Shown in pieces: positions 7,620 through 15,894 of a stretch of 33,644 nt of DNA; position 1 is the first letter of the stretch, and each line of letters opens with the position of its first letter. The stretch comes from Bacteroidota bacterium. Lineage in GTDB: Bacteria; Bacteroidota; Bacteroidia; Bacteroidales; VadinHA17. Made by a program: the position numbers and the translations under genes. The stretch lies in assembly GCA_030706785.1 (NCBI GenBank), contig JAUZNW010000019.1, forward strand, positions 1 to 33,644. The letters run 5' to 3'. The notes under the pieces were generated by a model that was not told the DNA's origin, ran no database searches, and saw only the letters and a program-made list of their open reading frames with translations.

Positions 7620-9584
7620 ATGTGCGGTATCGCCGGCATAGTTGATTACAGGAACAAGCTTCTAAAGAAAGATGTAATCGAAGGAATGCTTCGTTCAATC
7701 TGCTATCGTGGTCCGGATGAGAGTGGCATTTATTCTTCATCTTTCGCCTGCCTTGGACATACCCGACTTAGCATAGTAGACCTTTCAACCGGACAGCAGC
7801 CACTGTCGGATCCATCGGGCAGGTACTGGATCATCTTTAACGGAGAGATTTTCAATTATCCTGAGCTCAGGGATCTGCTCCTCAAAAAGGGAAATATCTT
7901 CAGGACACATTCTGACACGGAAGTACTGGTTCAGCTATATGCGGCGTATGGAAAAGATTGCCTTTCAATGCTTAACGGACAGTTTGCATTTGCCATCTGG
8001 GATAAAAAATCTGAAGAGGTTTTTCTTGCGCGCGACAGGATAGGAATCCGCCCGTTGTTTTATAATACATCCGGTGACAGGCTGGCGTTCGCATCAGAAA
8101 TAAAATCACTCTTTGCTCTGGATGATATTAGCCGCGAATTTTCGTATAAAAAGCTTTCTGACATTTATACCTTCTGGACAGCCATAACTCCGGGAACAGC
8201 CTTTCGTGATATTTATGAGCTGTCACCCGGTCACTTTCTGATTTATAACAGGAAAGGGATAACAATAGGGAAATATTGGGAGCTGACATATAATGATACT
8301 GGCAGCATTCTGCCGCTCAATAAGGCGCTTGATCAGTTCAACGAGCTTTTTTATGATGCCGTGAGAATAAGACTCAGGGCTGACGTTGAGGTTGCCGCTT
8401 ATCTCAGCGGCGGGATCGACTCTAGTTCCACGGTTGCCTATATAAAAAATATTGAGCCCGGAGTTCTAAATACATTTTCAATCGGATTCGACGATAAGAA
8501 TTTTGATGAATCATCCTACCAGAGTGAAGCCGTCAGTTATCTGAATACCCGACACAAGTCAATAACCTGCACATCAAAGGAGATTTCAGAGATATTTCCG
8601 AGAGTGATATGGCATACTGAAACTCCGGTTACCAGGACCGCACCCGCCCCGATGCTCCTTTTGTCAGGACTTGTAAGGGATAACAATATAAAGGTGGTTA
8701 TAACAGGAGAAGGGGCTGACGAAATGCTGGCCGGCTATGACATTTTCAAGGAAGCAAAGATCAGAAGGTTCTGGGCAAAGCAGCCGGATTCTGCAATCCG
8801 CCCAAAACTGCTTAAACGACTTAATCCCTTCCTTCCGCAGATGAAGGATGCCAATCCGGCAATTCTTAAAATGTTTTATGGCTATAAGCTTGAGGATATT
8901 GACAATCCATTCTATTCGCACCTTTTAAGGTGGAATAATTCGAATCATATAAAGAAACATCTGACACAACAGGTCAAGTCTGAAATCGAGGGCTATTCAC
9001 CAACAGATCATCTCAGGGAGAATCTTCCGGCGGGATTTGACAGATGGAATTATCTTGAGAAATCTCAGTGGCTTGAGACTTCGATATTCATGTCGGGATA
9101 TCTTCTATCTTCACAGGGCGACAGGATGGCTATGGCTAACTCGGTTGAAGGTCGTTACCCGTTCCTCGACTATCGTGTAATTGAGTTCTGCAACAGGCTT
9201 CCGGCTGATTATAAGCTTCATGGACTAAATGAAAAATATCTGCTTAAGAAGCTGATGTTGAATAAGATCCCGGATTCAATCATAAAGAGGGCCAAGCAGC
9301 CGTACAGAGCCCCGATAAAAAACGCTTTCATGCAGAGTCGGTCTGAATACCTGAAGGAGATCCTTTCACAGGAGTATTTCAGCAAAGCAGGCATTTTTGA
9401 CTTTAATTCAATCTCTGGCGTGCTTCAGAAAATAGAAAGAACCGGGAACTCAACAGAGGTTGATGATATGATCCTTGTCGCGGTCATATCGACACATCTG
9501 CTATATAAACAGTTTATAGAAGGTTTTAAAGAAAACCTGAACGGCAGAAAGTTAAGCAACCTTAAGACCATAGAAGAGACGTAA
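7620..9584 (+). CDS. asnB: asparagine synthase (glutamine-hydrolysing) family amidotransferase
   Basis: The protein starts MCGIAGIV, placing Cys2 as the N-terminal nucleophile of a class II glutaminase domain (about 1-190). The ATP-pyrophosphatase synthase domain (about 235-600) has the loop SGGIDSS near residue 263. In this family glutamine-derived ammonia is passed to an adenylated carboxylate to make an amide. The 654-residue length is that of the AsnB-like enzymes found in EPS and exosortase-associated loci. These may amidate a uronic acid or a carrier-bound acid rather than aspartate. The start is 2 bp after the ACP stop. The NAD-synthase-like gene follows after 10 bp. The real substrate is unknown; the symbol states the family only. 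Confidence 0.9.
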   Translation: MCGIAGIVDYRNKLLKKDVIEGMLRSICYRGPDESGIYSSSFACLGHTRLSIVDLSTGQQPLSDPSGRYWIIFNGEIFNYPELRDLLLKKGNIFRTHSDTEVLVQLYAAYGKDCLSMLNGQFAFAIWDKKSEEVFLARDRIGIRPLFYNTSGDRLAFASEIKSLFALDDISREFSYKKLSDIYTFWTAITPGTAFRDIYELSPGHFLIYNRKGITIGKYWELTYNDTGSILPLNKALDQFNELFYDAVRIRLRADVEVAAYLSGGIDSSSTVAYIKNIEPGVLNTFSIGFDDKNFDESSYQSEAVSYLNTRHKSITCTSKEISEIFPRVIWHTETPVTRTAPAPMLLLSGLVRDNNIKVVITGEGADEMLAGYDIFKEAKIRRFWAKQPDSAIRPKLLKRLNPFLPQMKDANPAILKMFYGYKLEDIDNPFYSHLLRWNNSNHIKKHLTQQVKSEIEGYSPTDHLRENLPAGFDRWNYLEKSQWLETSIFMSGYLLSSQGDRMAMANSVEGRYPFLDYRVIEFCNRLPADYKLHGLNEKYLLKKLMLNKIPDSIIKRAKQPYRAPIKNAFMQSRSEYLKEILSQEYFSKAGIFDFNSISGVLQKIERTGNSTEVDDMILVAVISTHLLYKQFIEGFKENLNGRKLSNLKTIEET

Positions 9585-9594
9585 ATCCATACCG

Positions 9595-10587
9595 ATGAAA
9601 ACCAGGAAACCCTTTTCAAAAGAAATTGTCTTGCTCGAAGACGTTGAAAAAGCGATAAACGAAATTATTGGGAAGCTTCAGCAGGATGTACTGGTAAATT
9701 TCAAGCGGACAGGAGGCGTCGTTGGGATCAGCGGGGGAATAGATTCTTCTGTATGTCTTGCTCTGTCCGCCAGGGCATTCGGTTCTGACAAGGTTGTTGG
9801 GATAATCATTCCCGAAAAAGATTCAAGTCCTGAAAGCGAGGAACTTGCTCTTGAGCTTGCGGGTAAATTCGGCGTAAGGACGATCAAGGAAGTAATAACA
9901 AATGCGCTTTCAGGATTCAAATGCTATGAAAGACGCGATGAAGCTGTGAAAAGAGTGTTTCCGGAGTATGATCCGACAACTTACAAAATGAAGATAGGGA
10001 TCAGGCAGACCGGACTATATAATAATCTGCCTCCAATTTTCATGCTGACTATTATTGATGATAAAGGGAATCAGCAGGATAAGATCCTGCACGCCAGGGA
10101 ATATCTCCAGATAGTCGCTGCTTCAAATTTCAAGCAGCGTTCAAGGATGTCGATCCTTTACTATCATGCCGAAGCGCTTCATTTTGCAGTTATTGGCACT
10201 CCCAACAAGCATGAGCAGGAACAGGGATTTTTTGTTAAATACGGCGATGGCGGCGCTGATGTTATGCCCATCGGAAACCTTTACAAGACACAGGTTTACC
10301 AGCTTGCTGAATTCCTCGGAGTACCTCAAAGAATCATTGAGAGGACTCCGACAACGGATACATATTCTGCAACACAGACCCAGGAAGAGTTCTTTTACCA
10401 GCTTCCTTTCAGGCTGATGGACATATACTGGTTTGGGTACGAAAACGGATACTCACCTGAAGAGGTGTCCGCAGTTATGGGGGAAACTCCGGAGAGGATC
10501 GATGCACTTTTCAAGAATTTTGAGAGGAAGCGCAAGACTACGGAATATCTGAGAATGCCCCCCATAAGGGATTATTACTGTGAATAA
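9595..10587 (+). CDS. NAD-synthase-like ATP-pyrophosphatase amide ligase
   Basis: The 330-residue protein has the ATP-PPase loop VVGISGGIDSSVCLAL (loop near 46-52) and the NadE-type block GTPNKHEQEQGFFVKYGDGGADVMPIGNLYKTQV at about 202-235. NadE turns nicotinate adenine dinucleotide into NAD by adenylating the carboxylate and adding ammonia. This copy has no glutaminase domain, is longer than typical ammonia-dependent NadE, and has a divergent section after TPTTDTYS. Lying between an amidotransferase and an acyl ligase, it may amidate a different carboxylate or be a second NAD synthase. It starts 10 bp after the asparagine synthase stop and ends 11 bp before the ligase, so all are one transcript. 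Confidence 0.82.
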   Translation: MKTRKPFSKEIVLLEDVEKAINEIIGKLQQDVLVNFKRTGGVVGISGGIDSSVCLALSARAFGSDKVVGIIIPEKDSSPESEELALELAGKFGVRTIKEVITNALSGFKCYERRDEAVKRVFPEYDPTTYKMKIGIRQTGLYNNLPPIFMLTIIDDKGNQQDKILHAREYLQIVAASNFKQRSRMSILYYHAEALHFAVIGTPNKHEQEQGFFVKYGDGGADVMPIGNLYKTQVYQLAEFLGVPQRIIERTPTTDTYSATQTQEEFFYQLPFRLMDIYWFGYENGYSPEEVSAVMGETPERIDALFKNFERKRKTTEYLRMPPIRDYYCE

Positions 10588-10598
10588 AACCAAAAAGC

Positions 10599-12059
10599 AT
10601 GAATGCATTTGACTATTTCTTTGAGAAGACCTCGGACCTTGAAAAACCATTCCTGGTCGGGAAAGAAACTCTTTCATTCAAAGATCTTTATACTTCATCT
10701 CTTCTGCTGGCTTCATGGCTGAGAAAAGAGTTCGGTATAAACAGGAATATACTGCTCCTTTCCATCAATAACCAGTTTTTCCTGATCGCCTATTTTGCTA
10801 TCATAAAATCTGGAAATGTCTGTATACCACTGGATCCAAATATAGAAAAGGGAAATCTTGAATATATTTCAGGACTCACAAAACCGGTCCTCATTTTTAT
10901 GACCCGGGACGTTGAACGTAAGCTGGGGCTTAAATTTGAAAGATGCATCTTCCCTGATACGATTAGTAATCCTGAATTTAAAGTACAGTTTTCATATGAT
11001 GACCGTAATTTTAACAGGGAAGCCTGTGCTGAGATAATATTTACTTCAGGTTCAACTGGTATACCAAAGGGTGTAATGATCTCTCACAAGAACCTTAAAG
11101 CAAATACAGAGTCTATCATAACTTACCTCAGGCTGACCGATGACGACAGGATGCTTGTAGTCCTGCCTTTCTACTATTGTTATGGATTGTCCCTGCTTCA
11201 TACCCATCTGCGGGTGGGCGGATCAATAGTTTTCAACAATGCATTTATTTTCCTCGGTGGCATCCTAAATAACCTGCTTGAATACAAATGCACAGGTTTT
11301 GCCGGTGTGCCAAGCCATTATCAGATCCTACTCCGCAAATCGGATAACTTCAAAAAAACAAAGTTCCCCGATCTAAGGTATGTTACACAGGCCGGAGGAA
11401 AATTGGCACCTATTTTCATTGATGAATTCCGTGAAAGTCACCCGGAAATCAGGTTTATTGTCATGTATGGTCAGACCGAAGCTACGGCACGGCTGTCGTG
11501 GCTTCCTCCTGAATTATATGAAGCCAAAAAGGGCTCGATGGGAAAAGGAATTCCGGGAGTGGAACTCAGGGTTGTAAATGAAAAGGGCAGGAATATTAAG
11601 CCCGGTGAAACAGGTGAAGTCATAGCCCATGGAGATAATATAATGCTTGGCTACTTTGCAGATGAAGAGGGAACCAAAAATGTGATCAGGAACGGATGGC
11701 TTTATACAGGTGATCTCGGTACAGTCGATGATGACGGATATATTTATCTTACAGCCCGGAAGAAAGAGATAATCAAAGTGGGTGGAAAGAGGATCAGTCC
11801 GAAGGAAATTGAGGCGGTAATTCTCGAGCTTCCTGAAGTAATTGATTGCACTATTGAAGGCGTTGAAGATGAGTTGCTTGGGGAGGCTCTTAAAGCAATC
11901 ATTGTAATCAGGCCGGAGAATGGGAAGGAAGTCATGGTAGACAGAATAAAGCAGCACTGTGCTGCAAAACTGGCGCTTTTCAAGGTACCTCAGGTATTTG
12001 ACTTAAAGGAACAGCTGGTTATAAGTCCAACCGGGAAAAAGATCAAGGGCAAGCTCTGA
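10599..12059 (+). CDS. AMP-forming acyl-CoA/ACP ligase
   Basis: An adenylate-forming enzyme that activates a carboxylic acid with ATP and passes it to a thiol. Core motifs are in order: EIIFTSGSTGIPKGV (P-loop, about 145-158), YGQTEA (A5), GWLYTGDLGTVDDDGYIYLTARKKEIIKVGGKRISP (A7-A8) and the C-terminal SPTGKKIKGKL with the A10 lysine. The length of 486 residues is usual for a stand-alone ligase. An ACP gene three places upstream makes a carrier protein the likely acceptor, though CoA is possible. The acid cannot be predicted. The VOC-fold gene starts one base after its stop, so translation may be coupled. Confidence 0.9.
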   Translation: MNAFDYFFEKTSDLEKPFLVGKETLSFKDLYTSSLLLASWLRKEFGINRNILLLSINNQFFLIAYFAIIKSGNVCIPLDPNIEKGNLEYISGLTKPVLIFMTRDVERKLGLKFERCIFPDTISNPEFKVQFSYDDRNFNREACAEIIFTSGSTGIPKGVMISHKNLKANTESIITYLRLTDDDRMLVVLPFYYCYGLSLLHTHLRVGGSIVFNNAFIFLGGILNNLLEYKCTGFAGVPSHYQILLRKSDNFKKTKFPDLRYVTQAGGKLAPIFIDEFRESHPEIRFIVMYGQTEATARLSWLPPELYEAKKGSMGKGIPGVELRVVNEKGRNIKPGETGEVIAHGDNIMLGYFADEEGTKNVIRNGWLYTGDLGTVDDDGYIYLTARKKEIIKVGGKRISPKEIEAVILELPEVIDCTIEGVEDELLGEALKAIIVIRPENGKEVMVDRIKQHCAAKLALFKVPQVFDLKEQLVISPTGKKIKGKL

Positions 12060-12060
12060 C

Positions 12061-12474
12061 ATGATAATAGATCATATCTGTTTTGCAGTAAAGAACCTGG
12101 ATGAGGGAATTGCTTACTGGGAGAGAGTTTTCGGATACCGGCAAATGACCAGGATGGTCGTAAATTCCCTCCAGAAGGTTAAAGTTGTCTTCATGCGGAA
12201 GGACAACAGCCTGACCATTAAACTCATTGAACCACTGGAAGATAATATTTCACTCCTGAATTTTGTGAATCGTGGCGGAGGTTTTCATCATCTTTGTTTC
12301 AAGTGCGATAATATTGATAAGGAGCTCAAGGATCTGAAGGAAAAAGGTTTGATATCTCTGGTTCCGCCACAACCAGGAGAGGCTTTCAATAATCATAATA
12401 TTGCATTTGTCCTGGCCAGGTACGGGATGAATATCGAAATAATCGATACTGACAAAAAGGCTGATTTACTTTAA
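12061..12474 (+). CDS. VOC-fold enzyme, methylmalonyl-CoA epimerase-like
   Basis: The 137-residue protein begins MIIDHICFAVKNLDEGIAYWERVFG, the first beta-alpha unit of the vicinal oxygen chelate fold with His5 as a metal ligand. GGGFHHLCF supplies a second histidine (76 or 77), and NIEIID supplies Glu126; Glu57 in LIEPLE could complete the site. The pattern is nearest to methylmalonyl-CoA epimerases and glyoxalases. In this cassette it could epimerise or isomerise the acyl group made by the ligase just upstream, which is inference. It is the last plus-strand gene: its stop is only 4 bp from the end of the convergent deacetylase gene. Confidence 0.82.
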   Translation: MIIDHICFAVKNLDEGIAYWERVFGYRQMTRMVVNSLQKVKVVFMRKDNSLTIKLIEPLEDNISLLNFVNRGGGFHHLCFKCDNIDKELKDLKEKGLISLVPPQPGEAFNNHNIAFVLARYGMNIEIIDTDKKADLL

Positions 12475-12478
12475 ATTC

Positions 12479-15169
12479 CTACCTTTTGATTAGCCTTGCT
12501 GAAACAACCACTCTTCCATTCTGACAAACATTGAGGACATAGTATCCCGGAGGCAATGCAGGCCTGACTGAAACTGGAGTATTGGAAGGTACCTTCATCT
12601 GATCATAGATCTTACGGTTGCTTAGCGTTTCGATAATCAACCTGTATGTGGTTGAATATGGCGACTTTATATTGAGAGTGAATCCGTCGATGAAGGGATT
12701 GGGATAAATATCAGCTCTGACATCAGAAGAAAATACAGCAGAAATAGTGTGATCAGAATATACATTGTTAAATGTATAATAGCTTACCGGTCCGACCGGA
12801 TCAGTATCTATAAAGACATTTGAAATCCTGAAGCCTGGTTCAGGCGTGATCGTATAAGATTGTTCATCTCCCTCGAAAACAGTTTTTGTACCTTCAGGTG
12901 TAACCGATCCGTTTTTGCCAGATGCAGATGTTATAGAAAAAGTCTGCAGTCTTGTAAAAATGGCTGTAAGTGTGTGATCAGAGACGACCTTCTTAAAAGT
13001 GTATTTTCCAGATTCCAGGTTTACGGGTAATCCATCAACATTAACCTGGATTATTTTATATCCGTAATCAGGGGTTATGATAAAACTCTGATCTGAACCT
13101 ATCTGTACCTGAGTTGGTCCCCCCGGAGTGACCGAACCGCCAGAGTTTGAAGCCACAGAGATATCAAAGGTAATAGGTTTGAAAATCACTGATATAGCGT
13201 GATTGGAATTAATATCTGTAAATGAATATACAGTAACTGCACCAACTGAATTATTATCTAAAAGCACATCAGAAATCACAAATCCTGCATCCGGAGTAAA
13301 GGTATAATTCTGACTTCCTCCTTCGGCTACTGTAACCGTACCTTCCGGATTAATTTTACCGCCTGCTCCTGCAGTGCCTTTCAAATTATACATTGTCTTC
13401 GCAAAACCTGCTGAAATCGTATGGTTTGAGGTCACATCCCTGAATGTATATTCAGATACCGAACCTGCAGAAACATTGTCGATCTTCACATCACTGATAT
13501 GATAACCCTTATTTGCATTAATTTTAAAAGTCTGATCAGAATCATAATTGACAGAAACACTCCCTTTTGGACTGATATCACCACCACTTCCTGCATTTGC
13601 AGAAATAGTAATGCTAATTCTTTTAAAGGAGGCATAAATGGTATGATTGCCTGAAATACTGCTGAACTTGTAGGAAGACCGTGCTCCAACTGAAGTATTA
13701 TCCACCTTTACGTCGGTTATCTGATATCCCTGATTTGCCAATATGCTGAAAGTCAGATCGGAACCTCCACCTGCAGCCACTGATCCTGATGGATTTATAG
13801 TTCCACCGGTTCCTGAGCTTGCAGTTATTGTATATCCTTTTCCGTTGATCTGTGAAATCTCATCATCGGTGAGGACGCGGTTATACAATCTTACATCGTT
13901 TATCTGCCCTTCGAAATATGTTCCGGTCTGAATTGCCTGACCGAGAATGAATTCAGGAGTAGAATAGTTAGTAATAGCCGTACCGGTTGAAATGGTTTTA
14001 TCGAGTACACCGTTAATATACAGCTTCAATGTGCTTCCATTATCTGTCATCGTTACAGTTGACCATGCAGCAGCCGAGACTGAAGAGGATGAAGTTACCA
14101 TTCTCGAATTACCGTCATATATTCGTGCGGTAATCCTACCGTCGGATGTCATAAACATGTTCCTGTCATTTTTGGATGAACCGGGATATTCCGACATTGA
14201 AGCAATATCCATTGCCTTTATCCTTGCCGGTCTGATCCTGAGAGATATGGTGAATGAAGAATAGTTGTTACCTTTCAGGGTCATAAAATCATCATTTCCG
14301 TCGAAAATATAAGCCCCTGCTTCTGCCTGTGCAGGTCCGGGAGAGGTTATTGCATCTCCCTTAAGGATGCTGGATTTATCGCTTCCGGCATCAACTATTT
14401 TAATGAATTTATGATCACCGGACGGAACCCTGTCGGTGTACCATGTCCAGCGTCCGTTGTTGATGAAGATAGCTCTTATGCTGGTGTAAAGATCAGGCAT
14501 ATTAAAGCTTCCGTAGGTCCATGTTATGCCGTCAGGCACAGTTATATCGGTAAAATTTCCATTATCACAGCCAAGCATCCAGACATCTTTACGGTATTTT
14601 ACAGCAAGTTCCCTGACTGCTCTGTTAATACCTGCATGATGACGATGTCCGTACTCCCCCCAGTTGTTATGTGTAATAACCCTCTTCATAGAGGGATCAG
14701 CTATAAATTGTTCGAGCTTGGCTTTTATTTTGTTTATTTCGTAATCGGACAGGTTTGTGGTATTGCTTGAAAGCCTCGTTTCAAGATGATCATTTACCAG
14801 GTAATTATAAGCGGGATCGGCTGCAAGGTAATACTGGGAGTATTCAACGTCAGTAATGTCATCCCAGGGCGTATACCAGTTCGATTCATAGGCTATGTTG
14901 TAGCCGTTGTTATTAAGATAAACCTGCTCCTGCTGGGCAACAGTTCTGTAACGTGGTGTTGCAGGCATTGCACCACTGATAAATTTTTCAGTTATTTTCC
15001 AGAACGGAAGCATCCAGATCAGGTCATCATCCATATGAGCATAGATCAGTATTGTACCGCTTTTAGGTATGGTGCTGAAATCGATTCTTGTACCCTGTGA
15101 TTCTGCTGAGATAAAATTTAGAACAAAAAGGACTAAAATCGGGAATATTTTTAGAACCGGTGTCCTCAT
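12479..15169 (-). CDS. secreted PIG-L family deacetylase with LamG, five B-repeats and T9SS sorting domain
   Basis: The 896-residue protein starts with a signal peptide (MRTPVLKIFPILVLFVLNFISAES). A PIG-L/LmbE domain follows (about 35-260) with AHMDDD (residues 44-49) and GHRHH (174-178), matching the family zinc site; the usual final Glu of the first motif is Asp. These enzymes remove N-acetyl groups from amino sugars. Next is a LamG/concanavalin-like domain (about 285-440), five InlB-type B-repeats of about 72 residues (446-815), and a C-terminal sorting domain (IYPNPF ... GYYVLNV ... VVSARLIKR) typical of T9SS cargo. It is therefore expected outside the cell or on its surface. It is separated by 187 bp from the next upstream gene, so it may have its own promoter. 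Confidence 0.9.
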   Translation of the reverse strand: MRTPVLKIFPILVLFVLNFISAESQGTRIDFSTIPKSGTILIYAHMDDDLIWMLPFWKITEKFISGAMPATPRYRTVAQQEQVYLNNNGYNIAYESNWYTPWDDITDVEYSQYYLAADPAYNYLVNDHLETRLSSNTTNLSDYEINKIKAKLEQFIADPSMKRVITHNNWGEYGHRHHAGINRAVRELAVKYRKDVWMLGCDNGNFTDITVPDGITWTYGSFNMPDLYTSIRAIFINNGRWTWYTDRVPSGDHKFIKIVDAGSDKSSILKGDAITSPGPAQAEAGAYIFDGNDDFMTLKGNNYSSFTISLRIRPARIKAMDIASMSEYPGSSKNDRNMFMTSDGRITARIYDGNSRMVTSSSSVSAAAWSTVTMTDNGSTLKLYINGVLDKTISTGTAITNYSTPEFILGQAIQTGTYFEGQINDVRLYNRVLTDDEISQINGKGYTITASSGTGGTINPSGSVAAGGGSDLTFSILANQGYQITDVKVDNTSVGARSSYKFSSISGNHTIYASFKRISITISANAGSGGDISPKGSVSVNYDSDQTFKINANKGYHISDVKIDNVSAGSVSEYTFRDVTSNHTISAGFAKTMYNLKGTAGAGGKINPEGTVTVAEGGSQNYTFTPDAGFVISDVLLDNNSVGAVTVYSFTDINSNHAISVIFKPITFDISVASNSGGSVTPGGPTQVQIGSDQSFIITPDYGYKIIQVNVDGLPVNLESGKYTFKKVVSDHTLTAIFTRLQTFSITSASGKNGSVTPEGTKTVFEGDEQSYTITPEPGFRISNVFIDTDPVGPVSYYTFNNVYSDHTISAVFSSDVRADIYPNPFIDGFTLNIKSPYSTTYRLIIETLSNRKIYDQMKVPSNTPVSVRPALPPGYYVLNVCQNGRVVVSARLIKR
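12725..13834 (-). repeat. five in-frame B-repeats in the deacetylase gene
   Basis: Five consecutive units of 71-75 codons share the pattern 'GSGG.I.P.G...V..GS...F.I....GY.I.DV.VDN.SVG....Y.F.....NHTI...F'. They correspond to protein residues 446-516, 517-591, 592-665, 666-740 and 741-815. The units differ enough at DNA level that slippage between them is unlikely in the short term. They resemble the divergent InlB B-repeats of surface proteins and probably act as a spacer or adhesive stalk. Confidence 0.85.
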
Positions 15170-15356
15170 TCAGAAATGCATTTAGACTGATATAAAATTA
15201 AGGTTTATAAGTTCTCTTGTCAACCCGCTGAATGAGTATGCCTGCCCCTGGATCGATTCTTTATCAAAGGATTTTATGCGAACGTCATTAATTTTATGCT
15301 ATTCACCGCTATATTTTATTTGTCTGTCAAAATAGCCGCAACTTATCAACAAACTG

Positions 15357-15887
15357 CTAACTGATGTCGAAATGTTCTTTAACAAGTTTATCCTTCTGGG
15401 AGACCGTAAGACCATGCGTTTTCAGCAATCCGGGATTCTGACGGAAAAGCATTTTCTGGACGTTTGTTTTGGACACTATCTGTGCAGGATTTCCTGTAAT
15501 GATTGAATTATCAGGGAAATGACCCCTGATCACGCTTCCGGCTCCCACAATGCAGTTATCACCAATTGTTGTATTTGAAAGAATTATGCAATTTATCCCT
15601 ATGAAAACATTGTTGCCGATAGAGATCTTACCAAACACTCCACCTTCTATCTCTTCGAAACACCAGGTTGCGCCATCATGGGTAATAAACTCCGTTTTAG
15701 CAGCTACAGCAGTGTGATTACCGATTTCTATCAGGTAGGGTTCAGTTGAAAATGACATTGTCCTGATCCTGCATCTCTCCCCTATCTTAACTCCCAGCTT
15801 CCTGAGGTATTTGACTCTACTCTCATCACTAACCTTGAGCATAAGCAATTTAAATATGCTCTCCCAGATCCTTTTTATTGTATCCAT
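15357..15887 (-). CDS. left-handed beta-helix (hexapeptide) acyltransferase
   Basis: The 176-residue protein has an N-terminal helical part (about 1-25) and then hexapeptide turns: KISIGNNVFIGINCIILSNTTIGDNCIVGAGSVI, ending in the NSIITGNPAQIV cap. His69-Asp in FITHDGATW is in the position of the catalytic histidine segment of the maltose/galactoside O-acetyltransferase type. It would move an acetyl or other acyl group from CoA to a sugar in the cytoplasm. The upstream SGNH-like gene is 7 bp away, so the two form a pair. It has the NPA ending of this family and looks intact. Confidence 0.85.
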   Translation of the reverse strand: MDTIKRIWESIFKLLMLKVSDESRVKYLRKLGVKIGERCRIRTMSFSTEPYLIEIGNHTAVAAKTEFITHDGATWCFEEIEGGVFGKISIGNNVFIGINCIILSNTTIGDNCIVGAGSVIRGHFPDNSIITGNPAQIVSKTNVQKMLFRQNPGLLKTHGLTVSQKDKLVKEHFDIS

Positions 15888-15894
15888 ATTATTA

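Noticed and set aside
7620-10587. The AsnB/NadE pair as ordinary asparagine and NAD biosynthesis
   Set aside because: Not excluded, but the tight linkage to an ACP, an acyl ligase and EPS genes makes a housekeeping role less likely. Kept as an open alternative in the findings.
11514-11957. 147-codon minus-strand ORF inside the AMP ligase gene
   Set aside because: It is a shadow of a gene with strong motifs; its sequence has no family features and no neighbours support it.
12725-13834. Could the repeats be a CRISPR or DNA satellite
   Set aside because: The units are about 216-225 bp, in frame, and encode a recognisable protein repeat; no short identical repeats with unique spacers are present.
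14411-15100. Two plus-strand ORFs opposite the deacetylase domain
   Set aside because: Both are antisense to the PIG-L catalytic domain, whose motifs are clear; their translations look random.
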